Shown: positions 17,561 to 26,137 of the stretch, one piece after another
How positions within the stretch are numbered: position 1 is the stretch's first letter
Layout of the letters: each line of letters opens with the position of its first letter
DNA from: JADJPO01 sp963724535
GTDB lineage: Bacteria > Actinomycetota > Actinomycetes > Actinomycetales > Kineosporiaceae
Direction of reading: 5' to 3'
Assembly: GCA_963724535.1 (NCBI GenBank)
Contig: CAVRVD010000016.1
Location: 310,001 to 374,000, forward strand
DNA: 64,000 bases
Made by a program: the position numbers and the translations under genes
Notes under the pieces: model-generated
What the model saw: the letters and a program-made list of their open reading frames with translations, nothing else
The model's database searches: none
What the model was told of the DNA's origin: nothing

Positions 17561-17791
17561 GGTGTCGGACGCCGGCCGGACCTGCGGGGCGCTGGGCGGT
17601 TCGATCGGCTCGTCGGACGGGGCCGGCGTCCCTGCCGCGCTCATCGCCGCCGGCAGGACCTCACCGAGGGTCCACGGGTCGGCCGCCCGGCGCTCCCGTT
17701 CGGCGACGGCGGCGCGGTGTCGCTCAGCGAGCTGTTCGGCGACATGACGAAGCCGGGCTGCGCGCACTCTGCGTGGGGTCCAGGGACTCAC
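17544..17791 (-). pseudogene. detached N-terminal segment of the AI-2E protein
   Basis: From GTG 17791 the frame encodes an Arg/Ala-rich cytoplasmic-type stretch (about 80 residues, including RLRHVAEQLAERHRAAVAER and DPWTLGEVLPAAMSAAG) with normal third-position G/C. It leads straight into the transporter if one copy of the 14-bp duplication is removed, and otherwise runs on out of frame through the transporter gene. It is either a disrupted N-terminus or a short overlapping ORF; the first reading is more likely. Confidence 0.6.
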
Positions 17792-17849
17792 GCCGTCAGA
17801 GTGCCACGCGCCCGGCCTCGTTGTGAGCCGTCGGGGTCAGGTGTTGCTC

Positions 17850-19148
17850 TCAGCCGCGCGCCGGCTCCTCCTGGGTGAGCTCCCTCGCCGGCTTCTCGTC
17901 CTCCTGGGCGATGTCGCCGGCCGTCGGCACCCCGTCGGCCAGGTCGCGCCCGTGGTCGGAGTTGCCGTGCTCGTCCTGCCCCTTGTTCTGGCCACCGGTC
18001 AGCTTCTCCAGGCCGGGCAGCGGCACCGTGGCACCGAGCAGCGACCGCAGCTGGTCGAGGGTGCCGGTGATGCTGTCGCGCTGGCGGATCAGCTCGTCCA
18101 CCTGGCGCTGTGCCGCCCGGCGGTTGCGCTCGGTCTCGGCCTTGGCCTCGGAGAGCATCTTCTCGGCGTGCGAGCGAGACTCGGCGACCACCTGGTCGGC
18201 GTTGCGGCGGGCGTTGGTGACCAGGCCCTTGGCGTGCTCGTCGGCGTCGCGGCGCACCGACTCGGCCTGCTCGACGGCCTTGGCGGCCCGCTGCTCGGCG
18301 GCCGCGGCCCGCTGCTCGGCCTCGGCGACCAGCTGCGTGGCCTGAGCGACTGCCTGCTCGTGCCGCTCGGCGTCCATGCGCTCCGCCTCCTCGCGGCGCG
18401 CGGCGAGGAGGACCTCCAGGTCGGTGGTCATCTGCTCGACCTTGACGCGGGTCTCCTCCTCCTTGCGAGAAGCCTCGGCGAGCCGGTCGTCGGCCTCCTT
18501 CTTCGCCGTCCCCCGGTGCTCGTCGACCTCGCGCTTGGCGGCGGCGCGCAGCTCGGTGACCTCACGCTCGGCGGTGGCCCGCAGCCGGGCGAGCTCGCGG
18601 TCGACGGTGGTCCGCTTCTCGCTGGTCTCGTGCTCGGTGACCGAGCGCAGCTTGGCGGCCTCGCGCTCGGCGACAGCGAGCATCTCCTCGGCCTTGCGGG
18701 TGGCGGTGGCGACGATCTCCTCGGCCTCGGTGATCGCGGTCTGGCGGACCTCGGAACTCTCCCGCTGGGCTCCGGCGGTCAGCTCGGCAGACTCGTTCTG
18801 TGCGGCGGCACGCAGCTGCGCGGCCTCCACGCGGGCCTGGGCGAGGGCCTCGTCGGCGTCCTTGGTGGCGGCGGCGATGACGTCGCTGGCCTGCTCCTCG
18901 GCGAGCCGGAGCAGCTGCTCGATCCGAGCGCCGAGACCGCTGTAGGAGGGGCGTTCGACCTCCCGGAGCTGGCGGTGGGCCTCGGCGACCTCGCCGGCGA
19001 GCTTCATCGCCCGGGCATCGACCTCCTCGACCCGTGCCCGCGCGTCCCGCAGCTGCGCATTGAGTGCCTCGACCCGTTCATCGACCTGATGCGGGTCGTA
19101 GCCGCGCATGACGGTCTTGAACGGCTGGTGGTGCTGGTCGCCGGCCAC
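17850..19148 (-). CDS. DivIVA-domain coiled-coil protein, FilP/Scy-like
   Basis: The 432-aa product has an N-terminal DivIVA-like segment (FKTVMRGYDPHQVDERVEALN) followed by a nearly unbroken alpha-helical coiled coil rich in Ala, Glu and Arg (residues about 60-370), with phased repeats such as AEREAAKLR, ATRKAEEML and EQRAAAAEQRAAK. In Streptomyces FilP and Scy, of this type and next to the epimerase/thiolase genes, form filaments at hyphal tips and organise polar growth. GGAGG precedes the GTG start. The C-terminal ~50 residues are acidic and Gln/Gly-rich. Function here is inferred from family and position. Confidence 0.85.
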   Translation of the reverse strand: MAGDQHHQPFKTVMRGYDPHQVDERVEALNAQLRDARARVEEVDARAMKLAGEVAEAHRQLREVERPSYSGLGARIEQLLRLAEEQASDVIAAATKDADEALAQARVEAAQLRAAAQNESAELTAGAQRESSEVRQTAITEAEEIVATATRKAEEMLAVAEREAAKLRSVTEHETSEKRTTVDRELARLRATAEREVTELRAAAKREVDEHRGTAKKEADDRLAEASRKEEETRVKVEQMTTDLEVLLAARREEAERMDAERHEQAVAQATQLVAEAEQRAAAAEQRAAKAVEQAESVRRDADEHAKGLVTNARRNADQVVAESRSHAEKMLSEAKAETERNRRAAQRQVDELIRQRDSITGTLDQLRSLLGATVPLPGLEKLTGGQNKGQDEHGNSDHGRDLADGVPTAGDIAQEDEKPARELTQEEPARG

Positions 19149-19183
19149 TTGTCTCGAGCCCTCCTCGCCCCCTCTGGGGCCTA

Positions 19184-20584
19184 CTACGTGTCACGGAATC
19201 TCATGATTGCCTCGATGTGCCGGTCACGCAGAGCCGCATCGCGAACTCCCAGCTCGGGCTCCGGCGCTAAGCAGAGTACCCCGACCTTGCCCTGGTGAAG
19301 GTTGCGATGGACGTCAAAAGCAGCCTGTGGGGCTAGTGCAAGTGGATACGTTTTGGACAAGGTCGGATGGATGAGACCTCGTGCAATCAGATCGTTAGCA
19401 ATCCATGCCTCTGCGTAGTTGGCGAAGTGTGACCCGATGATCCGCTTCAGGCTCATCCAGAGGTAGCGGTTGTCGTACGAGTGCATGAAGCCGGAGGTCG
19501 ATGCACAGGTCACAATCGTGCCACCACGGCGAGTGACGAAGACGCTGGCACCGAAGGTCTCTCGACCGGGGTGCTCGAAGACGATGTCGACGTCGCGGCC
19601 ACCGGTCAGCGCCCGGATGTCCGCACCGAGCCGTCGCCACTCGCCGGGGTCCTGGGTGTGCTCGTCGCGCCAGAACTGGTAGCTCTGCTCGGTCCGGTCG
19701 ATGACCAGCTCGGCGCCCATCCGCCGGCAGATCTCGGCCTTCTCCGGGCTGGACACCACACACACCGGGGTGGCTCCGGAGGCCAGCGCCATCTGGGTCG
19801 CGTACGAGCCCAGGCCGCCCGAGGCCCCCCAGATGAGCACGGTGTCACCCAGCTTCATCGCCGCCCCGTTGGTGGAGACCAGCTGCCGGTAGGCGGTGGA
19901 GTTCACCAGCCCCGGGCAGGCCGCCTCCTCCCAGGTCAGGTGGTCCGGCTTGGGCATCAGCTGGTTGGACTTGACCAGGGCGATCTGGGCGAGGCCGCCG
20001 AAGTTGGTCTCGAAGCCCCAGATCCGCTGTTCCGGGTCGAGCATCGTGTCGCCGTGGCCCTCGGGGCGCTCCAGCTCCACCGACAGGCAGTGCGCCACCA
20101 CCTCGTCGCCCGGCTTCCACACGTGCACCCCCGGCCCGGTGCGCAGCACGACGCCGGCCAGGTCCGAGCCCACGACGTGGTAGGGCAGGTCGTGCCGCTT
20201 GGCCATCGGCGAGATCCGGCCGTACCGCTTGAGGAAGCCGAAGGTCGAGACCGGCTCGAAGATCGAGGTCCAGACCGTGTTGTAGTTGACCGCGCTGGCC
20301 ATCACGGCGACCAGCGCCTCGCCGGGTCCCAGCTCCGGGGTGGGCACCTCCTCGAGGTGCAGGCTCTGCCGCGGGTCCTTGTCCCGAGTGGTCATGCCCT
20401 CGAACATCTCCACCTCGTCGGCGTGCACCGTCAGGCCCGTGTAGGCCTGCGGGATCGACAGCGCTGCGTAGTCCTCGGTGGTGGCCTGACCGGACAGGAT
20501 GGTGTCGAGGATCTTCTGCACTGCGTCCTCCAAGGCTTGTTGTGCCGGAACGCCGATGGTCGACGATCGTTCGAAACTACTCAC
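19184..20584 (-). CDS. ccr: crotonyl-CoA carboxylase/reductase
   Basis: Ccr reductively carboxylates crotonyl-CoA with NADPH and CO2 to (2S)-ethylmalonyl-CoA, the key step of the ethylmalonyl-CoA pathway. The 466-aa MDR-type protein has the N-terminal segment NYNTVWTSIFEPVSTF, the cofactor loop WGASGGLGSYATQMA, and the CO2-site residues known from this family: N in NYNTVW, F and E in WGFETNFGG, and H in SGFMHSYDNRYLWM. All four are present, so it should carboxylate rather than only reduce. GTG 20584 gives a normal length. It precedes filP on the same strand by 35 bases. Confidence 0.95.
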   Translation of the reverse strand: MSSFERSSTIGVPAQQALEDAVQKILDTILSGQATTEDYAALSIPQAYTGLTVHADEVEMFEGMTTRDKDPRQSLHLEEVPTPELGPGEALVAVMASAVNYNTVWTSIFEPVSTFGFLKRYGRISPMAKRHDLPYHVVGSDLAGVVLRTGPGVHVWKPGDEVVAHCLSVELERPEGHGDTMLDPEQRIWGFETNFGGLAQIALVKSNQLMPKPDHLTWEEAACPGLVNSTAYRQLVSTNGAAMKLGDTVLIWGASGGLGSYATQMALASGATPVCVVSSPEKAEICRRMGAELVIDRTEQSYQFWRDEHTQDPGEWRRLGADIRALTGGRDVDIVFEHPGRETFGASVFVTRRGGTIVTCASTSGFMHSYDNRYLWMSLKRIIGSHFANYAEAWIANDLIARGLIHPTLSKTYPLALAPQAAFDVHRNLHQGKVGVLCLAPEPELGVRDAALRDRHIEAIMRFRDT

Positions 20585-20655
20585 CGCCTGCAGCCCGGGG
20601 GATGACCGAGAGGGTGAGGTGGGTCTCAGGCGACGGCCGCGGGCCGTCACCGACC

Positions 20656-21429
20656 TCATACACGCAGCAGCGCGTCCAGACGCCGGCGCATCATGACCAG
20701 CCCGAGCAGGCCGAGGCCGACCAGGTAGGCCACCGAGATCACCGATGCCGTCGACGGCGTGCCCAGCACCAGCTCACGGCACAGCACCACGCCCCGGTAG
20801 AGCGGGGTGACCTCGACCAGCCAGCGCAGCGCCGGCGGGAACGCCGAGACCGGGAAGAACGTGCCCGAGAACAGGAACAGCGGCAGCGTCACCAGGGTGA
20901 CCTTGTCGAAGTCCTGCCAGCTGGACATGTAGGTGGTCAGTGCCATGCCCACCGCGCCGAAGGCGAAGGCGATCAGGGTGGCGGCCGGCAGGGCCGCGAG
21001 CGCCCACCACGAGGCGGTCGTTCCCATCATCGCCATCACCGCCAGGAAGGCCGTCGAGTAGATGGTCCCGCGCAGCAGGCACCAGGCCAGCTCGCCGCGG
21101 GCGATGTCGACGGTGCCGACCGGGGTGGTCAGGATCTGGTCGTAGAGCTTGAGGTAGCGCAGCTTGAAGAACAGGTTGAACGTCGCGTCCAGCAGCGCCC
21201 CGTTCATCGCCGAGGCCGCGAGCATGCCGGGCGCGACGAACGCGGCGTAGCCGATCGTGCGTCCGTCCACGGTGAAGCTCTCCACCAGCCGGCCGACTCC
21301 GACACCGATGGAGAACAGGTAGAGGACCGGCTCGGCGAACCCGGTGACGAACAGCTTCCAGGCCCCGCGGTAGGCAATGACGTTGCGCTCCAGCAGCACC
21401 CCGACGGTCCGGGTCGCACCGGCGCGCAT
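20656..21429 (-). CDS. ABC-2 type transporter permease, second
   Basis: The 257-aa protein has six predicted membrane helices and the ABC-2 permease stretch FLFSGTFFPVSAFPPALRWLVEVTPLYRGV. It is one of two permeases of a drug/lipid-type exporter. Its ATG shares one base with the stop of the preceding permease (TGATG), implying translational coupling. The order ATPase-permease-permease is on one strand. The substrate cannot be told from sequence. Confidence 0.9.
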   Translation of the reverse strand: MRAGATRTVGVLLERNVIAYRGAWKLFVTGFAEPVLYLFSIGVGVGRLVESFTVDGRTIGYAAFVAPGMLAASAMNGALLDATFNLFFKLRYLKLYDQILTTPVGTVDIARGELAWCLLRGTIYSTAFLAVMAMMGTTASWWALAALPAATLIAFAFGAVGMALTTYMSSWQDFDKVTLVTLPLFLFSGTFFPVSAFPPALRWLVEVTPLYRGVVLCRELVLGTPSTASVISVAYLVGLGLLGLVMMRRRLDALLRV

Positions 21430-22229
21430 CAGATCACCATCCGGCGGGTCAGCCCGGTCACCGCGGCGCGCCATCCGATCACCAGCAGAGCGGTCAGCAC
21501 CACCACGTGGACGGCGGCGGCGCCAGGGCGCACCGTGTCCAGGGTCAGCATCCGGGCCAGGTCGACGCCGTGCCACAACGGGGTGAGCCGGGCCGCCCAG
21601 GCGAGTACCGGACCCAGGCCGTCAACGGGGAAGAACGCCCCGGAGAACAGGAACAGCGGGAACACCCCGAGTCGGTAGACCAGTCCGAATCCCTCCTCCG
21701 ACGGCAGCCGCACGCTGATCGCGTAGACGCAGGCGGCGAAGGTCATCCCGACCAGGACCTGCGCGCCGAGCGCGGCCAGGGCGCCCCACCAGGTGGCGAA
21801 GACCCCGAACGGCGCGATCGCCAGGACGAACACCGTGCAGGTCAGCACCAGCCGGGCGCCGACATAGCTCAGATGGGCGCCGACCACGTCCGCCGGGGTG
21901 AGCGGGGTGGCCAGCATCGCGTGATAGGACCGGTCCCACTTGATCCGGCCCATCACCGGCCAGGTGGTCTCGGCGACCGCGACCTGCATGGAGTGTGCGG
22001 CGACCAGTCCGGGTACGACGAAGGCGAGGTAGGACGGCGCGCCGTCCAGGCTCTGTGCGCTGCTGCGGGCGTCGACGTAGCCGCCGAGCATGACCCCCAT
22101 CGCCACCACGTAGAACAACGGTGACCCGAAGGAGAAGGCCACCCCGGACCGCCAGGTGCGCCGGTACACCGTCCACCAGTAGTCGACCTGGTCGGCCAGG
22201 CGCGCCGGGGCCCTCGGGACGACGGACAT
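21429..22229 (-). CDS. ABC-2 type transporter permease, first
   Basis: This 266-aa protein also has about six membrane segments, beginning near residue 30, and the signature FPLFLFSGAFFPVDGLGPVLAWAARLTPL. It is clearly related to the next permease, so the two likely form a heterodimer. It begins seven bases after the ATPase gene ends. Confidence 0.9.
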   Translation of the reverse strand: MSVVPRAPARLADQVDYWWTVYRRTWRSGVAFSFGSPLFYVVAMGVMLGGYVDARSSAQSLDGAPSYLAFVVPGLVAAHSMQVAVAETTWPVMGRIKWDRSYHAMLATPLTPADVVGAHLSYVGARLVLTCTVFVLAIAPFGVFATWWGALAALGAQVLVGMTFAACVYAISVRLPSEEGFGLVYRLGVFPLFLFSGAFFPVDGLGPVLAWAARLTPLWHGVDLARMLTLDTVRPGAAAVHVVVLTALLVIGWRAAVTGLTRRMVI

Positions 22230-22236
22230 GAGCGCC

Positions 22237-23199
22237 TCAGTCCACCAGGGTCCGGCCGGTCAGCCGGAGGAAGACGTCTTCCAGGGTCGAGCGACGAACC
22301 AGCACCGAGGTGGGCCGCAGCCCGAGGTCGTGCACGGCGGTCACGACCTGCTCGCCGTCCTCGGAGTACAGCAGCAGGCGGTCGGGGAGCACCTCGGTCC
22401 GCTGGACGAGCCGGGCCAGCCGTCCGTCCAGCTGCCCGGCCACTGCTGCCGGCTCGTCCACCGCGAAGCGCAGCTCGGTGACCTCGCGGGTGCTGTACCG
22501 GGTGATCAGCTCACGCGGCGACCCCAGCGCGGCGACCCGCCCGCCGTCCATCACCACCAGCCGGTCGCACAGCTGCTCGGCCTCGTCCATGTAGTGGGTC
22601 GTGAGCACCTGGGTGACGCCGGCCTGCTTGAGCCGGAACAGCTTGTCCCACACCAGGTGTCGGGCCTGCGGGTCCAAGCCGGTGGTGGGTTCGTCGAGCA
22701 GCAGCAGGTCCGGTTCGTTGACCAGGGACCGGGCGATGGTCAGCCGCCTCTTCATCCCGCCGGACAGGTTCTCGACCCTGTCGCCGGCCCGATCGCGCAG
22801 CTGGACGAAGGCGAGCAGGTCCTGCGCACGGCGGCGGGCCACCGACCGGGGCAGGCCGAAGAACCGCGCGTAGACGTAGAGGTTGTCGACCACCGTGAGC
22901 TCGGTGTCCAGGGTGTCCTCCTGCGGGCAGACCCCGAGCCGGGCCCGGATCAGCGGCCCGTCGACGTCCGGGTCCAGACCGAAGATCCGCAGCTCGCCGC
23001 CGGTTCGCGGCGAGGTCGAGGCCACCATGCGCATCGTCGAGGACTTGCCGGCACCGTTCGGGCCGAGGAGGGCGAAGACCTCACCGCGGCGCACCTGCAG
23101 GTCGATCCCGCGCACTGCCTCCAGGTCGCCGAAGCTCTTGCGCAGCCCGGTGGCCTCGATGAGTGGTGCGTCCGCCGATCCGGCCCCCGCCGCCGGCAT
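22237..23199 (-). CDS. ABC transporter ATP-binding protein (DrrA/NodI type)
   Basis: The 320-aa ATPase drives the two ABC-2 permeases downstream. Walker A is GPNGAGKS (near residue 46), the signature is LSGGMKRRL, Walker B is LLLLDEPTTGLDP, and the switch histidine is in TTHYMDEAEQL. The C-terminal ~80 residues form the accessory domain found in DrrA/NodI-type exporters. The start ATG 23199 is preceded two bases earlier by the stop of a seven-codon leader ORF (23202-23222), so translation may depend on reinitiation. Confidence 0.93.
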   Translation of the reverse strand: MPAAGAGSADAPLIEATGLRKSFGDLEAVRGIDLQVRRGEVFALLGPNGAGKSSTMRMVASTSPRTGGELRIFGLDPDVDGPLIRARLGVCPQEDTLDTELTVVDNLYVYARFFGLPRSVARRRAQDLLAFVQLRDRAGDRVENLSGGMKRRLTIARSLVNEPDLLLLDEPTTGLDPQARHLVWDKLFRLKQAGVTQVLTTHYMDEAEQLCDRLVVMDGGRVAALGSPRELITRYSTREVTELRFAVDEPAAVAGQLDGRLARLVQRTEVLPDRLLLYSEDGEQVVTAVHDLGLRPTSVLVRRSTLEDVFLRLTGRTLVD

Positions 23200-23201
23200 C
23201 C

Positions 23202-23222
23202 TCAGCCGTCCACCCGTCGCAT
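23202..23222 (-). CDS. possible leaderless micro-ORF ahead of the ABC operon
   Basis: ATG at 23222 starts Met-Arg-Arg-Val-Asp-Gly-stop. The -10 box TAGGCT lies exactly six bases upstream, as for the leaderless genes in this window. Its TGA is two bases from the ATPase start, a spacing suited to ribosome reinitiation. It could also be chance. Confidence 0.35.
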   Translation of the reverse strand: MRRVDG

Positions 23223-23228
23223 GCGCCG

Positions 23229-23234
23229 AGCCTA
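23229..23234 (-). promoter_or_regulatory. -10 box of the ABC exporter operon
   Basis: Minus-strand TAGGCT, six bases before the micro-ORF ATG. No other TANNNT box lies closer to the ATPase start. Confidence 0.45.
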
Positions 23235-23304
23235 ATCGAGGCTGCCGACACCCCCGCCGCAGCCGGCCGGAGGCCGATCCCGGGGGTCGGTGACTACCCC
23301 GGGG

Positions 23305-23790
23305 TCAGTGACCGCCGACGGCGGGTTCGACCAGCTCGACGAGCACTCCGCCGGCGTCCTTGGGGTGCACGAAGTTGACCCGGCTGTTGGCCGTGCCCCG
23401 CTTGGGCTCGGGGTAGAGCAGCCGGACGCCGCGCTCGCGCAGCGTGGCCGACACCGCGTCGATGTCCTCGACCCGGTAGGCCACCTGCTGCAGCCCCGGG
23501 CCGCTGCGCTCCAGGAACTTGCCGATCGTGGTCTGCGGCGACAGCGGGGCGAGTATCTGCACGCAGGAGCCGGAGGAGCCCACGCCCATCATCGCCTCGC
23601 GCACGCCCTGCTCCTCGTTGACCTCCTCGTGGAGCAGGCGCATCCCCAGCACGTCGCGGTAGAAGCCGACCGCCGCGTCGAAGTCGGCGACGGCCACCCC
23701 GACGTGGTCGATGGCGGTGAACAGATCCGAGGGCAGCTTCGAGGACGAGGCGGAGGCTGGTGCGGGCGAGGCAGGGGTGGCATCGGACAT
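23305..23790 (-). CDS. mce: methylmalonyl-CoA / ethylmalonyl-CoA epimerase
   Basis: The enzyme epimerises the 2-acyl carbon of methylmalonyl-CoA (and ethylmalonyl-CoA in this pathway). The 161-aa vicinal-oxygen-chelate protein has IDHVGVAVADFDAAVGFYRDVLG with the first metal histidine, the GSSGSCVQILAPL strand, GPGLQQVAYRVEDID and a final GGVLVELVEP with the metal-binding glutamate. The usual second histidine of the motif GxGLHHIAY is replaced by glutamine (GLQQVAY), which also occurs in actinobacterial relatives. A 20-residue Ser/Ala/Pro-rich N-terminal extension precedes the domain. It is divergent from the thiolase gene. Confidence 0.9.
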   Translation of the reverse strand: MSDATPASPAPASASSSKLPSDLFTAIDHVGVAVADFDAAVGFYRDVLGMRLLHEEVNEEQGVREAMMGVGSSGSCVQILAPLSPQTTIGKFLERSGPGLQQVAYRVEDIDAVSATLRERGVRLLYPEPKRGTANSRVNFVHPKDAGGVLVELVEPAVGGH

Positions 23791-23796
23791 TTGGCC

Positions 23797-23802
23797 AGGC
23801 TA
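23797..23802 (-). promoter_or_regulatory. -10 box for a leaderless epimerase transcript
   Basis: Minus-strand TAGCCT with six bases (GGCCAA) before ATG 23790. Confidence 0.5.
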
Positions 23803-23891
23803 GGCCGATCCCCGCCGCGAGGGACCCACCGCGGCTGTGAGCAGGACCACCCGGTGCTGACCGGTTTCGACGGCGGGTGAGGCGGGTGAGA

Positions 23892-25121
23892 ATGGCGGAC
23901 ATGACTCCCGCGCGCAGCTCAGTGATCGTGGCAGGTGCCCGGACCCCGATCGGCACCTTCATGGGGGGCCTGGCCTCGCTCCCGGCGACCGCACTCGGGG
24001 CGGCGGTGATCACCGCCGCCCTCGAGCGGGCGAAGATCTCCGCCGAGGACGTCGACCAGGTGATCATGGGCCAGGTGCTCACCGCCGGGGTCGGGCAGAT
24101 CCCCGCCCGCCAGGCCGCCTCCGCGGCCGGGATCCCGATGTCGGTCCCGGCGCTGACCGTCAACAAGGTCTGTCTGTCCGGCACCAACGCGATCGCCCAG
24201 GCCGACCAGCTGATCCGGCTCGGTGAGGCCGAGGTCGTGATCGCCGGTGGTCAGGAGTCGATGTCGCAGGCACCGCACCTCCTGCCCGGCTCGCGCACCG
24301 GGCACCGGTTCGGCCGCACCGAGCTGATCGACAGCATGGAGAACGACGGCCTGTGGGACAGCTTCACCGGACTCGGCATGGGGGCCCTGGCCGAGTCGGG
24401 CAACTTCGGGATCGCCGAGGTGAGCCGGGCCCAGCAGGACGCCTACGCCGTGGCCTCCCACGAGCGGGCCGCAGCCGCCTGGAAGGACGGGCTGATGGCC
24501 GAGGAGGTGGTACCGGTCACGGTGCCGCAGCGCCGTGGCTCGCCGGTGGTGGTCGGCCAGGACGAGGGCATCCGGCCCGACACCACGCTCGAGGCGCTGG
24601 CCCGCCTCAAACCAGCCTTCGTCGACGGCGGCACCATCACCGCCGGCTCGGCCTCGCAGATCTCCGACGGCGCCGCAGCCATGGTCGTGATGAGCCGGGC
24701 CCGGGCAGAACGGGAGCATCGACGCTGGCTGGCCGAGATCGTGGCCTACTCGACGGTCGCCGGTCCGGACTCCAGCCTCCAGGTCCAGCCCGCCAACGCC
24801 ATCGACAAGGTCTGTCGACGGACCGGCATCTCCCCGGCCGATCTGGCCCTCGTGGAGATCAACGAGGCCTTCGCCGCCGTCGCGCTGTCGGCGGCCAAGC
24901 TGCTCGGCCTCGACCTGGCCACGGTCAACGTGGACGGCGGCGCCATCGCGCTCGGCCACCCGATCGGGGCCTCCGGCGCGCGCATCACGCTGCACCTGGC
25001 CTATCAGCTGTACCGGCGTGGTCAGGGGGTCGGTGTGGCGGCGCTGTGCGGCGGCGGCGGGCAGGGCGACGCCCTGCTGCTGCGCGCCGGACGTCGTCCG
25101 CAGCGACGGGGGGAGCGGTGA
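23892..25121 (+). CDS. acetyl-CoA C-acetyltransferase (acetoacetyl-CoA thiolase)
   Basis: The thiolase condenses two acetyl-CoA to acetoacetyl-CoA, the entry to the ethylmalonyl-CoA pathway. The 409-aa protein has the nucleophilic cysteine in NKVCLSGTNAI (about residue 93), the NEAFAAVAL loop, GHPIGASGAR with the catalytic histidine, and the second cysteine in ALCGGGGQGDA. ATG 23892 or ATG 23901 are both possible; MADMTPARSSVIVAGARTP is chosen because GGTGAG lies just upstream. Its stop overlaps the meaB start by four bases (GTGA), so the two are coupled. Confidence 0.92.
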   Translation: MADMTPARSSVIVAGARTPIGTFMGGLASLPATALGAAVITAALERAKISAEDVDQVIMGQVLTAGVGQIPARQAASAAGIPMSVPALTVNKVCLSGTNAIAQADQLIRLGEAEVVIAGGQESMSQAPHLLPGSRTGHRFGRTELIDSMENDGLWDSFTGLGMGALAESGNFGIAEVSRAQQDAYAVASHERAAAAWKDGLMAEEVVPVTVPQRRGSPVVVGQDEGIRPDTTLEALARLKPAFVDGGTITAGSASQISDGAAAMVVMSRARAEREHRRWLAEIVAYSTVAGPDSSLQVQPANAIDKVCRRTGISPADLALVEINEAFAAVALSAAKLLGLDLATVNVDGGAIALGHPIGASGARITLHLAYQLYRRGQGVGVAALCGGGGQGDALLLRAGRRPQRRGER

Positions 25122-26137
25122 GAGCGAACGTGGACGTCGCCCAGCTGGTCGCCTCGGCCCGGGACGGCAGCCCCCGGGCGGTGGCCCGGCTCATCTCCCT
25201 GGTCGAGAACGCCCATCCGGCGCTGCGCGAGGCGATGACCGCGCTGGCGCCCCACACCGGGCAGGCCCGGATCATCGGGCTGACCGGGTCGCCGGGGGTG
25301 GGCAAGTCGACGTCCACCTCGGCCCTGGTCACCGCCCTGCGGCAGCGGTGGGCCCGGATCGGCGTGCTCGCGGTGGACCCGTCCTCGCCGTTCTCCGGCG
25401 GCGCCCTGCTCGGCGACCGGGTGCGGATGCAGGAGCACGCCACCGATCCGGGGGTCTTCATCCGCTCGATGGCCACCCGGGGCCACCTCGGCGGGCTGGC
25501 CTGGTCCACCCCGCAGGCGCTGCGGGTGCTGGACGCCGCGGGCTGTGACGTCGTCCTGATCGAGACGGTGGGCGTGGGCCAGAGCGAGGTGGAGGTGGCC
25601 GCGCTCGCCGACACCACCGTCGTCCTGCTGGCGCCCGGCATGGGCGACGGGATCCAGGCCGCCAAGGCCGGGATCCTCGAGATCGGCGATGTGTTCGTGG
25701 TGAACAAGGCCGACCGGGACGGCGCCCAGCAGACCGTCCGGGACATCCGGCACATGGTCTCCCTGGCCGGCCGCCGGCAACCGGGTGACTGGCGTCCGCC
25801 GGTGCTGACCACCGTGGCGAGCACCGGGCAGGGGATCGACGAGGTGGTCAAGGCTCTGGACGATCACCACGAGTGGGGCAGCACCAACGGCCGTCTCGGT
25901 GAGCGGCGCCGGCGCCGGGCCGCCGGCGAGGTCGAGGCGATCGCCCTGACCGAGCTGCGCCGCCGCCTCGGCGACCTGCGCGACGGCGGCCTGCTGGAGC
26001 ACCTGGCCGCCCAGGTGGCCTCGGGTGGCTGCGACCCCTACACCGCCGCCGACCGGCTGGTCGCCGATCTCGAGGACAGCCAGCGCAGCCCGCTGCCGGC
26101 CGGGGCCGCCGCGACCACCGGGCCCAGCTCGGGCTGA
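25118..26137 (+). CDS. meaB: MeaB-type GTPase chaperone of B12-dependent acyl-CoA mutase
   Basis: MeaB gates cofactor loading and protects the adenosylcobalamin-dependent mutase from inactivation. The 339-aa G protein has Walker A GSPGVGKST near residue 53, VLAVDPSSPFSGGALLGDR, TVGVGQSEVEVA (switch region) and the base-recognition motif NKAD. A GTG start overlaps the thiolase stop. The natural client is the ethylmalonyl-CoA mutase at 4217; no other mutase is in the window. Its last 100 bases overlap, head to head at the 3' ends, the minus-strand GGDEF-like gene. Confidence 0.94.
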   Translation: MRANVDVAQLVASARDGSPRAVARLISLVENAHPALREAMTALAPHTGQARIIGLTGSPGVGKSTSTSALVTALRQRWARIGVLAVDPSSPFSGGALLGDRVRMQEHATDPGVFIRSMATRGHLGGLAWSTPQALRVLDAAGCDVVLIETVGVGQSEVEVAALADTTVVLLAPGMGDGIQAAKAGILEIGDVFVVNKADRDGAQQTVRDIRHMVSLAGRRQPGDWRPPVLTTVASTGQGIDEVVKALDDHHEWGSTNGRLGERRRRRAAGEVEAIALTELRRRLGDLRDGGLLEHLAAQVASGGCDPYTAADRLVADLEDSQRSPLPAGAAATTGPSSG

